From Bradyrhizobium ontarionense (GTDB lineage: Bacteria; Pseudomonadota; Alphaproteobacteria; Rhizobiales; Xanthobacteraceae): a DNA stretch of 64,000 nucleotides. The stretch covers positions 5,332,001 to 5,396,000 of the forward strand of contig NZ_CP088156.1 in NCBI RefSeq assembly GCF_021088345.1. The letters are read 5' to 3'. Below are positions 30,371 through 39,365 of this stretch, in pieces. The notes beneath the pieces were generated by a model, which was not told the DNA's origin, did not search any database, and saw nothing but the letters and a program-made list of their open reading frames with translations. The translations under genes and the position numbers were made by a program. Positions within the stretch are counted from its first letter, which is position 1; each line of letters starts with the position of its first letter.

Positions 30371-31345
30371 ATGATTTCACGTCGTACCGCGCTTGGTCTG
30401 ATCGCTTCCGCCGTCCCGTCCATCGCCGGCGTTCGCAGTGCGTTCGCAGCGGACTACCCGACTCGCCCGGTCCGTTTCGTGGTGGGCTATCCCCCGGGCG
30501 GAGCGACCGACATCCTCGCGCGGCTGATCGGCCAGCGGCTGTCCGAGACCTTCGGCCAGCAATTCGTGGTCGAGAACAAGCCGGGAGCCGGCAACAATAT
30601 CGGCACCGATGCCGTCGTGAACGCGCCGGCGGACGGCTACACCGTGCTGCTGGTCAATCCGGCGAACTACATCAATGCCAGCCTCTACGCCAACCTGAGG
30701 TTCAACTTCGTTCGGGACATCGCGCCGGTCGCCTCGTTCAACCGCGTGCCGAACGTGATGACCGTCAACAAGGACATCGAGGCCAAGAACGTGGCCGAGT
30801 TCATCGCCTATCTGAAGGAGAATCCCGGCAAGGTGAACATGGCCTCGTCCGGCAACGGCACCTCGGTGCATCTGTCGGGCGAGATGTTCATGGCCATGAC
30901 CGGGACCAAGATGCAGCATGTGCCCTATCGCGGCGCGGCTCCGGCGATCACCGACATGCTCGGCGGCCAGGTCCAGGTCATCTTCGACAACATGCCCTCG
31001 ATCATCCAGCACATCCGCGCCGGCTCGCTGCGGGCGCTCGGCGTCACGACCCAGGAGCGTTCGCCGCAATTGCCCGATATCCAGGCGGTCGCCGAGACCG
31101 TGCCCGGCTACGAGGCGAGCGCGCTGTTCGGCATGGGGGCACCGAAGAACACGCCGAAGGACATCATCGAGAAGCTCAACAAGCAGGTCAATGCGATCCT
31201 GTCCGAACCCGACATCAAGAACCGGCTGGTCGAGCTTGGAGGCGAGCCGCTGATCCAGTCGCCGGACCAGTTCGGGGCGCAGGTGGTGGCCGAGACCGAG
31301 AAGTGGAAGAAGGTCGTCGATTTTGCCGGCCTGAAGGTGGAGTGA
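30371..31345 (+). CDS. Tripartite tricarboxylate transporter substrate-binding protein (TctC/Bug family)
   Basis: 324 aa. The signal peptide (MISRRTALGLIASAVPS...AFA) is followed by the Bug-family start YPTRPVRFVVGYPPGGATDILARLIGQRLSE and the ligand-loop region NKPGAGNNIGTDAVVNAPADGYT. Periplasmic, binds small carboxylates or related ligands. The membrane subunits TctA and TctB are absent from the window, as is common for the greatly expanded Bug family. A ribosome binding site (CCGAGGAAACGC) precedes the ATG. Confidence 0.93.
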   Translation: MISRRTALGLIASAVPSIAGVRSAFAADYPTRPVRFVVGYPPGGATDILARLIGQRLSETFGQQFVVENKPGAGNNIGTDAVVNAPADGYTVLLVNPANYINASLYANLRFNFVRDIAPVASFNRVPNVMTVNKDIEAKNVAEFIAYLKENPGKVNMASSGNGTSVHLSGEMFMAMTGTKMQHVPYRGAAPAITDMLGGQVQVIFDNMPSIIQHIRAGSLRALGVTTQERSPQLPDIQAVAETVPGYEASALFGMGAPKNTPKDIIEKLNKQVNAILSEPDIKNRLVELGGEPLIQSPDQFGAQVVAETEKWKKVVDFAGLKVE

Positions 31346-31544
31346 AGGCGCGCGCTCTGCGACGCGGTTGCCGGCCGGCCGCTGCGAGATTTGACCGACG
31401 AATGGATCGCAGTTGAACCGAGTGGAGACGACGTGCCGCGCATGCGACACGTCGTCGCCTTGGTTGGTGATGCGCTCCGTCAATTTGTCGTTTTTTGACC
31501 ATGCGCGTGTGGTGCAACCTGCTCGCCAGAGGAGGAACAGATCC

Positions 31545-31844
31545 ATGGGCAAGGTGATGATGGTGGCGGCCGGCCTCGTCGGCGTTGCACTTCTTGGCGC
31601 AGGCGGCAGCACGCCAGCCTCAGCCGGCGGCTACGACTATCCCTGGTGCGTTCAGGGCAGAGGCGTCGGCTTTCCCGGGGACTGCTCCTATCGGACCTTC
31701 GACCAATGCCGGGCCAGTGCCTCGGGGCGCAATGCCAGTTGCGGCGTCAACCCGCGCGTGGCGTTCGACCCGGCCCGTCGCGGCCCGTCGGTCTATGTCG
31801 ATATGCCGCCCCCGCGTCGGGTGCACCGCTACTCCTATTACTGA
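31545..31844 (+). CDS. DUF3551 family small exported protein
   Basis: 99 aa from the ATG at 31545, preceded by AGAGGAGGAACAG. A signal peptide ends near PASAG. The mature part contains the DUF3551 pattern YDYPWCVQGRG...GDCSYRTFDQCRASASGRNASCGVNP with four Cys that probably form two disulfides. Common in many copies in Bradyrhizobium; function unknown. Confidence 0.88.
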   Translation: MGKVMMVAAGLVGVALLGAGGSTPASAGGYDYPWCVQGRGVGFPGDCSYRTFDQCRASASGRNASCGVNPRVAFDPARRGPSVYVDMPPPRRVHRYSYY

Positions 31845-31932
31845 GCTCTCCGGACACCCGACGGTACGACCGACCGCAGGCGGGCCCGGCGCATGTCGGG
31901 GGGGGACTTGCGTCGACTTTGCGATCGTATAT

Positions 31933-31949
31933 ACTTTGCATTACAAAGT
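31933..31949. promoter_or_regulatory. Palindromic operator in the promoter of the membrane protein/winged-helix/uppS cluster
   Basis: ACTTTG-CATTA-CAAAGT, perfect 6 bp arms, overlapping a likely -10 (TATACT at 31929-31934). An almost identical 15 bp palindrome recurs at 32996..33010. It is probably bound by the winged-helix regulator encoded at 32585. Confidence 0.7.
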
Positions 31950-31980
31950 TGATCGTGCCGGACCCGGCTTCAGGTGAGAC

Positions 31981-32598
31981 ATGCGCGACCTCGACAAGGC
32001 GCTGGCGGACATCATCGCGATCCGCAGCCAGCTCGCGGCAGGCACTGCGTTCCGCGGCTACGGGCCGGCGACGATGGCCGCGACCGCGGCGGTCGCGCTC
32101 GTCACCGCGTTGCTGCAGCAGCTGCTCCTGCGCGATCCGAACGCGGATGCGCTGATTTTCCTGCTTGGCTGGGCGGCGGCGGCCGGTGTGTCCCTGACGA
32201 TGATCGGGACCGAGATGCGGGCGCGCTCCCGCCGCCACCATTCCGGGCTGGCGGATGCGATGATCCACCAGGCCGTCGAGCAGTTCCTGCCGGCCGGCAT
32301 CGCCGGCGTGCTGCTCGCGGTGCTGCTGTGGAAGTTTGCGCCCGAGGCGCTGTGGATGCTGCCCGGCCTGTGGCAGATCCTCACGTCGCTCGGCGTCTTC
32401 GCCTCGGTGCGCTCGCTGCCGCGCACGGTCGCGCTGGCTGGCGCGTTCTACTTCCTGGCCGGGTTCGCGGTGCTGCTGCTCGGCAGTGCGACGCATTCGC
32501 TGTCGCCTTGGACCATGGGCCTGCCCTTCGCGATCGGCCAGGGGCTGATGGCGGGCATTCTGTATTTTGCCACCGGAGACTCCGATGTCGAAGACTGA
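31981..32598 (+). CDS. Multi-pass membrane protein of unknown function
   Basis: 205 aa with about six hydrophobic helices (around residues 30-50, 58-75, 100-118, 123-140, 145-165 and 175-195). The N-terminal cytosolic segment MRDLDKALADIIAIRSQLAAGTAFRGYGP occurs in bacterial membrane proteins paired with small winged-helix regulators. It overlaps the next gene by 14 bp, so the two are co-expressed. No catalytic motif is seen. Confidence 0.75.
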   Translation: MRDLDKALADIIAIRSQLAAGTAFRGYGPATMAATAAVALVTALLQQLLLRDPNADALIFLLGWAAAAGVSLTMIGTEMRARSRRHHSGLADAMIHQAVEQFLPAGIAGVLLAVLLWKFAPEALWMLPGLWQILTSLGVFASVRSLPRTVALAGAFYFLAGFAVLLLGSATHSLSPWTMGLPFAIGQGLMAGILYFATGDSDVED

Positions 32599-32968
32599 CG
32601 GCAGCGCGCCGTTTTCCTATGACGGCCTCGACCGCGTCATCCACGAGAAGGCGCGATTAGGCCTGCTCACGTCGCTGATGGCGCATCCGAAGGGCCTTGC
32701 CTTCGCGGACCTCAAGCAGCTGTGCGGATTGACCGACGGCAACCTGTCGCGGCACCTGCAGGTGCTGCAGGAGGCCGGACTGGTCGAGGTCACCAAGGGT
32801 TATGAGGGCAATCGCCCCCACACCACCTGCCGGCTGACCAAGGCCGGGCGTCGCCGCTTCCTCGACTATCTCGCAGTGCTCGAGCGCCTAGTCCGCGATG
32901 CTGCCGCGGCCGCCGGCAAGGAGCCTGCGCCATCGTCGTCGGTTGGCCTCATTCCCGGCCGCGCCTGA
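32585..32968 (+). CDS. Small winged-helix transcriptional regulator (ArsR/MarR-like HTH_34 type)
   Basis: 127 aa from the ATG at 32585. The winged helix spans about residues 20-100: ARLGLLTSLMAHPKGLAFADLKQLCGLTDGNLSRHLQVLQEAGLVEVTKGYEGNRPHTTCRLTKAGRRRFLDYL. No metal-binding cysteines, so it is not a metal-sensing ArsR. It overlaps the membrane-protein gene, and ACTTTGCA-type palindromes lie at the operon promoter and again over the uppS start, suggesting autoregulation. Confidence 0.85.
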   Translation: MSKTDGSAPFSYDGLDRVIHEKARLGLLTSLMAHPKGLAFADLKQLCGLTDGNLSRHLQVLQEAGLVEVTKGYEGNRPHTTCRLTKAGRRRFLDYLAVLERLVRDAAAAAGKEPAPSSSVGLIPGRA

Positions 32969-32995
32969 CCCCCATTGGATTTTTTTGACCTGGAG

Positions 32996-33010
32996 CTTTG
33001 CAATGCAAAG
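32996..33010. promoter_or_regulatory. Second CTTTGCA palindrome overlapping the uppS start codon
   Basis: CTTTGCAATGCAAAG is a perfect palindrome around a central A and contains the uppS ATG (33003). Thirteen of 15 bases match CTTTGCATTACAAAG at 31934-31948. GGAG, the uppS ribosome binding site, is immediately upstream, so protein bound here could block uppS expression at the level of elongation or initiation. Confidence 0.65.
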
Positions 33011-33746
33011 TCGTCTGCAACCTGAATCGCCTGCTCTGGTCGACGGTCTCCACGTCGGCGTCATCATGGATGGCAACGGCCGCTGGGCGACCCGCAAAGG
33101 CCTGTCGCGGCTGCGCGGGCACGAGGCCGGCGTCGAGGCGATCCGCCGCATCGTCGAGGCCGCGCCCGATCAGGGTGTCGGCACGCTCACGCTCTATGCA
33201 TTCTCCAGCGACAATTGGCGCCGGCCCCGCGCCGAGGTCACCGGCCTGATGGCGCTGCTGCGGGTCTATCTCGCCAGCGAAGTCGAAGCTCTTGCCCGCA
33301 ACGGCGTGCGTCTCACTGTGATCGGTCGCCGTGACCGCCTGCCAGGCGGCATCGCCGACGCCATCGGCCGGGCCGAAGCGGCGACCCGCGACGGGCGCAC
33401 TCTGCATCTGCGCATCGCGGTCGACTATTCGGCGCGCGACGCGATCCTGAGCGCCGCGGCGAAGGCACGTGACATCGAAGGGCTGACGCGCGAGACGTTC
33501 TCCGGCCTGGTGACGGGCGAAGCGGGCCTGCGCGACGTCGACCTGATCATCCGGACCTCCGGCGAGCAGCGCCTGTCCGACTTCCTGCTGTGGGAAGGCG
33601 CCTATGCCGAGCTGCATTTCACGCAGCGGATGTGGCCCGATTTCGATGCCGAGGATCTCGCCCAGGCGCTGGCCTCGTTCCGCGGCCGCGAGCGCCGGTT
33701 CGGCGGCCTCGAGGCGGTGCCGCTCGCGCCCGCGCCGATCGCCTGA
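33003..33746 (+). CDS. uppS: Isoprenyl transferase (UppS/decaprenyl diphosphate synthase family)
   Basis: 247 aa from the ATG at 33003. Condenses isopentenyl diphosphates in cis onto an allylic primer, making the C55 or related lipid carrier for envelope glycans. Asp23 in GVIMDGNGRWA is the catalytic Mg-binding residue; the C-terminal RTSGEQRLSDFLLWEGAYAELHFTQRMWPDFD is diagnostic. It lies 34 bp after a winged-helix regulator gene rather than in the frr-cdsA-dxr cluster where the housekeeping uppS is normally found, so this is probably a second, regulated copy. Confidence 0.92.
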   Translation: MQSRLQPESPALVDGLHVGVIMDGNGRWATRKGLSRLRGHEAGVEAIRRIVEAAPDQGVGTLTLYAFSSDNWRRPRAEVTGLMALLRVYLASEVEALARNGVRLTVIGRRDRLPGGIADAIGRAEAATRDGRTLHLRIAVDYSARDAILSAAAKARDIEGLTRETFSGLVTGEAGLRDVDLIIRTSGEQRLSDFLLWEGAYAELHFTQRMWPDFDAEDLAQALASFRGRERRFGGLEAVPLAPAPIA

Positions 33747-33842
33747 ACGTCGATATCGCAGCGGAGTTGACGGCGGCAGCACAATCTTCCCGCGCATCCG
33801 GGAATCATCTACCGCTTGCAGCACGAGCGCAGAGACCCGACG

Positions 33843-35789
33843 ATGAAGCACAAGGCCCGCAGGACCGCCGGTAAATCTCCGGTCAAACCCGTATCGTCGG
33901 GACACGATGACACGGCCGATGCGCTGTGTGGCGCCGCGTTGCGGCTGCTGCGCGTCGGGCAGCTGGCCGAGGCCGAAGATGCCTGCCGGCGTGCCTTGAC
34001 GTTGGACGCGACCTCCATCGACGCGCTGTATGCAATGGGTCGGGTCTGCCTCGCGCTCAAACGCTTCGACGATGCGATCGAATGGTTCGCGCGCGCCATC
34101 AGGCTGAATATCTCTGCTCCGCATTCCTTCGTCGGTCTTGCGCAGGCGCTGACGCTCGCAGGCCGTCTCGACGATGCCATCAAGGCGTATGACCGAGCGT
34201 TGCAGCTGCAGCCGGATGCCACCGAGAGCTGGGACGCTCTCGGCGAACTGCTGCAGCGGACGGGCCGCCACGCCGAAGCGGCGCTCGCCTGTGATCGCCT
34301 GCTGCAGCTTGCGCCCGATCGCGTCGCTGCCTGGTTTCGTCTTGGCGAGGTGCTCGAAGCGCAAGGCCGCCGCGATGAGGCGGCACTGGCGTTCGAGCAG
34401 GCGCTGACGTTGAAGCCCGATCTCGTGGAGGCCGCCAACAAGGCCGGTGCCGTTCATTTCGACGCTGGACGTTACGACGAGGCCATCGCGCGCTTCGATC
34501 GGTCCCTCGCGGTCAAGCCGGATCAGGGCGGCGTACTGTGCCTGAAGGGCATTTCGTTGCGCCGGTTGCGCCGCTATGACGAGGCGCAGGCCAGCGGGCA
34601 GCGGGCCCATGTGCTGGCGCCTCATGATCCCGACATCGCCAACAGCTATGGCTGCATTCTGCAGAATCTCGGCCGTCACGGCGAGGCCGTTGCCGTGTTC
34701 GACAGGGCGATCGCGATCCGGCCGCAGACCGCGGAATTCCACAACCATCGCGGCACGTCGCTGGCCGAATTGCATCGCTTCGAGGAGGCGTTTGCAAGCT
34801 TCGATCGCGCCGTCGCGCTGAAGCCGGATCTCGCCGACGCGCATTGGAATGCGGCGCTGTTCCGGCTCATGACGGGAGACTTCGCGCGCGGTTGGGCGGC
34901 GCGCGAATGGGGACGCAAATGCCGCGCGGTCGGCTTCGTGGAGCGCAGCTTCGACGTTCCGCTGTGGCTTGCTGATGCGCCGCTGGCCGGCAAGGCCATC
35001 CTGCTCCACAGCGACGAGGGGCTGGGCGATACCATCCAGTTTGCGCGCTACGCGACGATGGTCGCGGCGGAGGGTGCGCGCGTCATGCTCGAAGTCGACG
35101 CCGTGCTGCAGCCCCTGTTGGCAGGCATCGACGGCGTCGCGCAGTGCCTCGCCCGCGGCAGCGATGCGACGCCCGCGATCGACTATCATTGTCCGCTGTC
35201 GAGCCTGCCGCTTGCCTTCGCGACCCGCCTCGACACGATCCCGGCCGCACCGGGCTATCTGCCGCGTCCGTCCGCCGAGCGCCGTGCCACGTGGGAGCAG
35301 CGGCTCGGGCCGCACGACCGCCTGCGGGTCGGCCTGGTCTGGTCCGGCAACCCCGCGCATCTCAACGACCACAATCGGTCGATGCCGTTCGCCACGCTCG
35401 CGCCGCTGTTCGATGTCGATGCGCGGTTCATCAGCCTGCAGAAGGACGCGCGGGCCGCGGACCAGGCGCTGCTCGCAACACGCAATGACATTCTCGATGT
35501 TACCGCTGATATCCGCGACTTCGTCGACACCGCCGCGTTGATCGACGGCCTCGATCTCGTGATTACGGTCGATACCAGCGTGGCGCATCTCGCCGCCGCG
35601 CTCGGCAAGCCGACCTGGATCATGCTGCCCTACACCCCGGACTATCGCTGGCTGCTCGGCCGCGACGATAGCCCCTGGTATCCGAGCGTACGGCTGTTCC
35701 GGCAGGATGACCGCCGCGACTATGCCGATGTCGTCGCGCGCCTGCGAAACGCGCTGGCGCAGCAGGTTGCGGCCGTCCCGGCGACCTGA
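33843..35789 (+). CDS. TPR-repeat glycosyltransferase-like protein (GT9/heptosyltransferase-like C-terminus)
   Basis: 648 aa from the ATG at 33843. Residues about 20-320 are at least eight tandem 34-residue TPR units with the A/G-x-x-L...A...A/P pattern, such as YDEAIARFDRSLAVKPD. The C-terminal part (about 345-640) resembles a GT-B heptosyltransferase-like domain: GLGDTIQFARYATMVAAEGARVMLEV, VGLVWSGNP and DLVITVDTSVAHLAAALGKPTWIMLP. Such fusions are plentiful in Bradyrhizobium; acceptor and sugar are unknown. Cytosolic. Confidence 0.88.
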   Translation: MKHKARRTAGKSPVKPVSSGHDDTADALCGAALRLLRVGQLAEAEDACRRALTLDATSIDALYAMGRVCLALKRFDDAIEWFARAIRLNISAPHSFVGLAQALTLAGRLDDAIKAYDRALQLQPDATESWDALGELLQRTGRHAEAALACDRLLQLAPDRVAAWFRLGEVLEAQGRRDEAALAFEQALTLKPDLVEAANKAGAVHFDAGRYDEAIARFDRSLAVKPDQGGVLCLKGISLRRLRRYDEAQASGQRAHVLAPHDPDIANSYGCILQNLGRHGEAVAVFDRAIAIRPQTAEFHNHRGTSLAELHRFEEAFASFDRAVALKPDLADAHWNAALFRLMTGDFARGWAAREWGRKCRAVGFVERSFDVPLWLADAPLAGKAILLHSDEGLGDTIQFARYATMVAAEGARVMLEVDAVLQPLLAGIDGVAQCLARGSDATPAIDYHCPLSSLPLAFATRLDTIPAAPGYLPRPSAERRATWEQRLGPHDRLRVGLVWSGNPAHLNDHNRSMPFATLAPLFDVDARFISLQKDARAADQALLATRNDILDVTADIRDFVDTAALIDGLDLVITVDTSVAHLAAALGKPTWIMLPYTPDYRWLLGRDDSPWYPSVRLFRQDDRRDYADVVARLRNALAQQVAAVPAT

Positions 35790-35797
35790 GCCAGGTC

Positions 35798-37006
35798 TCA
35801 ATTCGTCCGCAGCCCGATCGAGACCTCGCGGACGCGCCGCGTCAGCTCGGCGACGCTGCGCCATCCGGTCTTTTCTCGCGTGCGCTTCAGATGCGTATAA
35901 ACAGTGGTGACCTTGACGCCGCGATGTCCGGCGTATTCGACCGCCGTCATGCCGGTGCTCAGGGCGCAGGCCAGATGGGCCTCGGCGCTGGTCAGGCCGT
36001 GGAGGTCCTGGAGCAGGCGCGTCGCTGTGTTGTGCCGTAGCGGATCGTGCACCAGCATCATCACGCTAGCACCGGGAGCGGTTGATCGCAGTCCTTGATG
36101 GCGCAACGCGCGCAGCGAGATCGTGCAGGGCGGCAGCCCGTCGGGGCGAGGCGCCAGGAAGTCGGTCGCGATATCCGCATCTGCCGGTCCGCCGGCGCGC
36201 ATCGCCGCGCTGAAGGCCGCCGCATAGCGGCTGCGCAGATCCGAAGAGCCGAATTGAAATCCGCGCGGATGGATCCGGAACAGCCCACTTTCGGCCGAGA
36301 TCGCCTGCAGGCTGTCGTTGAGATAGACGATCTCGCCTTTGGGTCCGAGCAGCGCGACGCCATCCTTCAGCAGATCGAGCGCGCTGGTCGCTGCGTCCTG
36401 GCCGTGGACTTCGACGAGACGGCTGCGCATGCCATAGGCGCGCTGCAGATGCGGCGTCAGGCGTTGCATCAGTGCGATCTCGGCTCTGCCGACATGGCCC
36501 TGCCGCGGCGTCCGCTGCAAGGTGAAGGCGACGAGCCGCTGCGGGGTCTGCTCCAGCGCGGCCGACAGAAAATAGCGAAGCCCGGCGCGCGGCAGAAACT
36601 CCGCATAGAACGGATCGCGGTTCATGGCGCGCTCGTCCATGACTTGATAGTCCCAGGACAGCCCGCCTCCCGGCTGTCCCAGCGCCGCAGACAGGCGGGG
36701 ATTGAGCGCGGCGAAATGCGCGAGATAGTCGCCGCCCTCGGCCGTTGTGACCCCGCTGCCGTGAAAGGTCACGGGCCGGCGCGCGGCCTTGTCGATCACC
36801 TCGAGGGTCGCGCCTTCGGCACCTACCAGCGCCCTGATCGATTCCAGCGCCGCGGAGACGCCTTCCGGTTCCGCAAAGCCTTGGTAGATTGCGTCCAGCG
36901 CCTGTGAGTACGGCTCGATCTGCACGGTGACCTCGCTGCGATGGCCCGGGCCGGACGCGCGGGTCTGAACCGTTAACCCCGACACGCGGACAATCATCCC
37001 CATCAT
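35798..37006 (-). CDS. LuxR-type helix-turn-helix transcriptional regulator
   Basis: 402 aa. The C-terminal 65 residues form a LuxR/GerE HTH (LTSAEAHLACALSTGMTAVEYAGHRGVKVTTVYTHLKRTREKTGWRSVAELTRRV). The N-terminal 330 residues look like sensory GAF/PAS-like modules, with a PAS-like stretch GVALLGPKGEIVYLNDSLQAI. No receiver Asp pattern, so probably a ligand-responsive regulator. The start is uncertain: ATG at 37006, ATG at 36997 or GTG further in. The target is unknown; its upstream side faces a small plus-strand ORF. Confidence 0.82.
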   Translation of the reverse strand: MMGMIVRVSGLTVQTRASGPGHRSEVTVQIEPYSQALDAIYQGFAEPEGVSAALESIRALVGAEGATLEVIDKAARRPVTFHGSGVTTAEGGDYLAHFAALNPRLSAALGQPGGGLSWDYQVMDERAMNRDPFYAEFLPRAGLRYFLSAALEQTPQRLVAFTLQRTPRQGHVGRAEIALMQRLTPHLQRAYGMRSRLVEVHGQDAATSALDLLKDGVALLGPKGEIVYLNDSLQAISAESGLFRIHPRGFQFGSSDLRSRYAAAFSAAMRAGGPADADIATDFLAPRPDGLPPCTISLRALRHQGLRSTAPGASVMMLVHDPLRHNTATRLLQDLHGLTSAEAHLACALSTGMTAVEYAGHRGVKVTTVYTHLKRTREKTGWRSVAELTRRVREVSIGLRTN

Positions 37007-37135
37007 GGGTCGTCACGGAGCGTCCGAGGTTCACCGCAGCTTGGTCGCTCGCGGCCCAGGGATCGGCGAATTCGTCCAGGTCATCGGGCGCGAGATGCCT
37101 CATGGTGATGGTCTCACAGCTCTGGGAGACCATCT

Positions 37136-37297
37136 ATGGAGAGCGCTGCCTCGCTGCTTCCGCGCCGGTCGTTCGCGAGACGTCGGCTGTTCGCTGGTCT
37201 GAGGCGGCTGGTGCGGGCCGTGCTGGTGGCCCTTCAGGACTCGCGGGCGCGCGCCGCGCGCCGGATCATCGCCGATCACCGGCATCTGCTCGACTGA
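37136..37297 (+). CDS. Small basic hypothetical protein
   Basis: 53 aa, beginning MESAASLLPRRSFARRRLF and ending ARRIIADHRHLLD. Arginine-rich amphipathic helix character with a C-terminal R-R-I-I-x-D-H-R-H pattern recalls the short DUF1127-like proteins of rhizobia. GGGAG lies 9 nt upstream of the ATG. It is too short for confident assignment. Confidence 0.5.
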   Translation: MESAASLLPRRSFARRRLFAGLRRLVRAVLVALQDSRARAARRIIADHRHLLD

Positions 37298-37368
37298 GCG
37301 CGGGTGGACGCAAACGGGGCTGAAGCCCTGGAGGCGATGATGTTCCAGGGCCTCGACGCAGCCGTGAG

Positions 37369-37791
37369 CTATTCCGTGACGGTCTCGCCGGAGCCGCCGA
37401 ATTCGCTCGGAAAATCCTTCAGCTTCGGCAGGCCGTCGCGCATCGGCAGCACGGTCTCCGCGTAGTTCACGTGGACTCCCGGCTGGAAGTCCAATTCCGG
37501 AACGGTCGCTGCGAACACGTCGATCAATCCGAGCGGCGGGTGCGTGGTCATGAGGTGACCGCCGCACTTGGCGCAATATTGCCGCTGGCTCAGCGGCGTC
37601 TTCTGAAACATGGCGACGTGCTCGGTTCCAGAAATGATCCTCACCGCGTCCGGCTTCCACAGACTGAAGGCGTTCACGGGGCCGCCGGACCACGACCGGC
37701 ACGACCGGCAGTGACAATAGCCCATCGCCTCCGGTGTCCCGGACACCTCGATTTCGACCGCTCCGCAAAAACATCGTCCAGATAGTTTCAT
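37369..37791 (-). CDS. GFA family protein (glutathione-dependent formaldehyde-activating enzyme-like)
   Basis: 140 aa from the ATG at 37791, with GAGGACGAGG just upstream. Zinc-binding cysteines are at C7/C9, C26/C28/C31 and C73/C76 (GRCFCGAV, CHCRSCR, YCAKCGGHL), the full GFA/CENP-V set. The founding member, Gfa, was described as speeding the glutathione-formaldehyde reaction; most relatives have unknown roles. No formaldehyde oxidation genes are adjacent. Confidence 0.9.
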   Translation of the reverse strand: MKLSGRCFCGAVEIEVSGTPEAMGYCHCRSCRSWSGGPVNAFSLWKPDAVRIISGTEHVAMFQKTPLSQRQYCAKCGGHLMTTHPPLGLIDVFAATVPELDFQPGVHVNYAETVLPMRDGLPKLKDFPSEFGGSGETVTE

Positions 37792-38015
37792 CCTCGTCCT
37801 CATCAGTTGTGACGCGGCGAACGCCATCATTGCGGAACCCTCGGCGTCTTGGTGCGCGACGACCATCGTCAGGGTTGCTACGACCGGACGTGATCCAGTT
37901 CACATTCGAAGGTCGTGCGCAGGGCTTCGTCCCCTGATCGGAGGACGCCGGTTGCCGGGTGATGGCGGTATCGATCCCGGCATCGCGTTTCAGTCCAAAG
38001 GTCTCGGGTGATTGC

Positions 38016-39014
38016 ATGTCAGACCTCAACCCTCGCATCGTCGAGTTTTCGACCGACCACATTCCGGAGCCGGAGCGCGCGGCGTTCTGGCGTGAGCATT
38101 ATGGACAGGTGATGCTGCGCGTCGATTTCGAGCCTGCCCCCGACGTGGCGTTCAAGGCGCGCAATCGCGCGCTGACGCTGCCTGGCCTGCAGTTGCTCGA
38201 TGCCTGGGCCACGCCGGCGCGGATCTCGCGGTCGGGCCGCCATCTCGCCGACGGGACCGACAATCTGATCCTCGCGATCAATCGCGAGGGCAGCGCATTT
38301 GTCGAGCAGGGCCGACAGAGCCACGAGCTGCGCGAAGGCGAGGCCATCATCCTGAACGGCGCCGATGCGGGCGCGTTTCATCGTGTGAGCAACGGCCGGT
38401 CGTTCACCCTGCTCGTGCCGCGCGTGATGATCGAGGCTGCTGATGTCAGTGTCGCGGACGCCGTCATGCGGCCGATCCCCGCCAACCATGGCGCGCTGCA
38501 GCTGCTCGACCACTATGCGAGCTGGCTGATGAGCAGTGGCGGCGCGATCGATGCGCAGCTGCTCAATCTCTCCGTGCGCCACGTGCAGGATCTGCTGGCG
38601 CTGTCGATCGGACCTTCGGCCGACATGGCGGAGACGATGCGGGCCAGAGGGTTGCGTGCGGCTCGCCTGAAGCTTGCCAAGTCCTTCCTCATCGCCAACA
38701 GCCGGCGCAGTGATATCTCGGTGGCGATGCTCGCGGGCAAGCTGAACGTGACGCCGCGCTACGTGCAGCGCTTGTTCGAGGTCGACGGCACCACCTTTTC
38801 CGCCTTCCTGTCCGGCGTGCGGCTTGCGAACGCGCATCGCATGCTGTGCGATCCCGCCCACGGTCAGCTGGCGATCGCGAGCATCGCCTACGACGTCGGC
38901 TTCGGCGATCTCTCGCACTTCAATCGCTCGTTCCGCCGTCAGTACGGGCTGACACCGCGTGAGGTGCGAGGCGATCGCGGCATTGGCCGCGAGCCGTCCG
39001 GGCGGATGTGCTGA
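38016..39014 (+). CDS. AraC family transcriptional regulator
   Basis: 332 aa from the ATG at 38016 (MSDLNPRIVEFSTDHIPEPER). The N-terminal half is an AraC_binding_2-type sensor domain (ERAAFWREHYGQVMLRVDFEP...). The C-terminal two-HTH domain is clear: RSDISVAMLAGKLNVTPRYVQRLFEVDGTTFSAFLSGVRLANAHRML and IASIAYDVGFGDLSHFNRSFRRQYGLTPREVR. Its target could be the following membrane protein or exporter operon, but there is no direct evidence. Confidence 0.93.
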   Translation: MSDLNPRIVEFSTDHIPEPERAAFWREHYGQVMLRVDFEPAPDVAFKARNRALTLPGLQLLDAWATPARISRSGRHLADGTDNLILAINREGSAFVEQGRQSHELREGEAIILNGADAGAFHRVSNGRSFTLLVPRVMIEAADVSVADAVMRPIPANHGALQLLDHYASWLMSSGGAIDAQLLNLSVRHVQDLLALSIGPSADMAETMRARGLRAARLKLAKSFLIANSRRSDISVAMLAGKLNVTPRYVQRLFEVDGTTFSAFLSGVRLANAHRMLCDPAHGQLAIASIAYDVGFGDLSHFNRSFRRQYGLTPREVRGDRGIGREPSGRMC

Positions 39015-39026
39015 CCGGTGCCGCCC

Positions 39027-39239
39027 ATGACATCCAAGATGATCGCACTGAAAATTCTCGATGGCATCTTCATCTCGGCAACCATCATCCTTCTCGGGAT
39101 CGTTGCAGGTCTGCCGGTCGATTGGCTGCTCGCGCCGTTGGAGATGTCGATGCGCGAATTTCGGGCATTTGCCTTGTTCATCATTTTCGGCAGCCTGCTG
39201 CTGATCCATGCCATCGCAACGTCCGATTCCGCACCGTAA
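39027..39239 (+). CDS. Small two-helix membrane protein
   Basis: 70 aa from the ATG at 39027 (MTSKMIALKILDGIF). Two hydrophobic helices (about residues 8-30 and 44-62) are separated by a short acidic loop. No recognised family. It starts 13 bp after the AraC gene and precedes the exporter operon by about 130 bp. Confidence 0.6.
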   Translation: MTSKMIALKILDGIFISATIILLGIVAGLPVDWLLAPLEMSMREFRAFALFIIFGSLLLIHAIATSDSAP

Positions 39240-39365
39240 ACCAAACGTGATCACCGGCATCCCGCCTGATCCATGGAACGCGGCGGCCAGTTGAGCTGCG
39301 TCAACGGAAATCTGTCCGCCTGTGGCAAACGACGCGCCTGCTTTGGGAAACAGAGGCGTCGTTCG

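Noticed and set aside
32949..35864. 971-codon minus-strand frame opposite uppS and the TPR gene
   Set aside because: Shadow of two well-supported plus-strand genes, with no recognisable domain.
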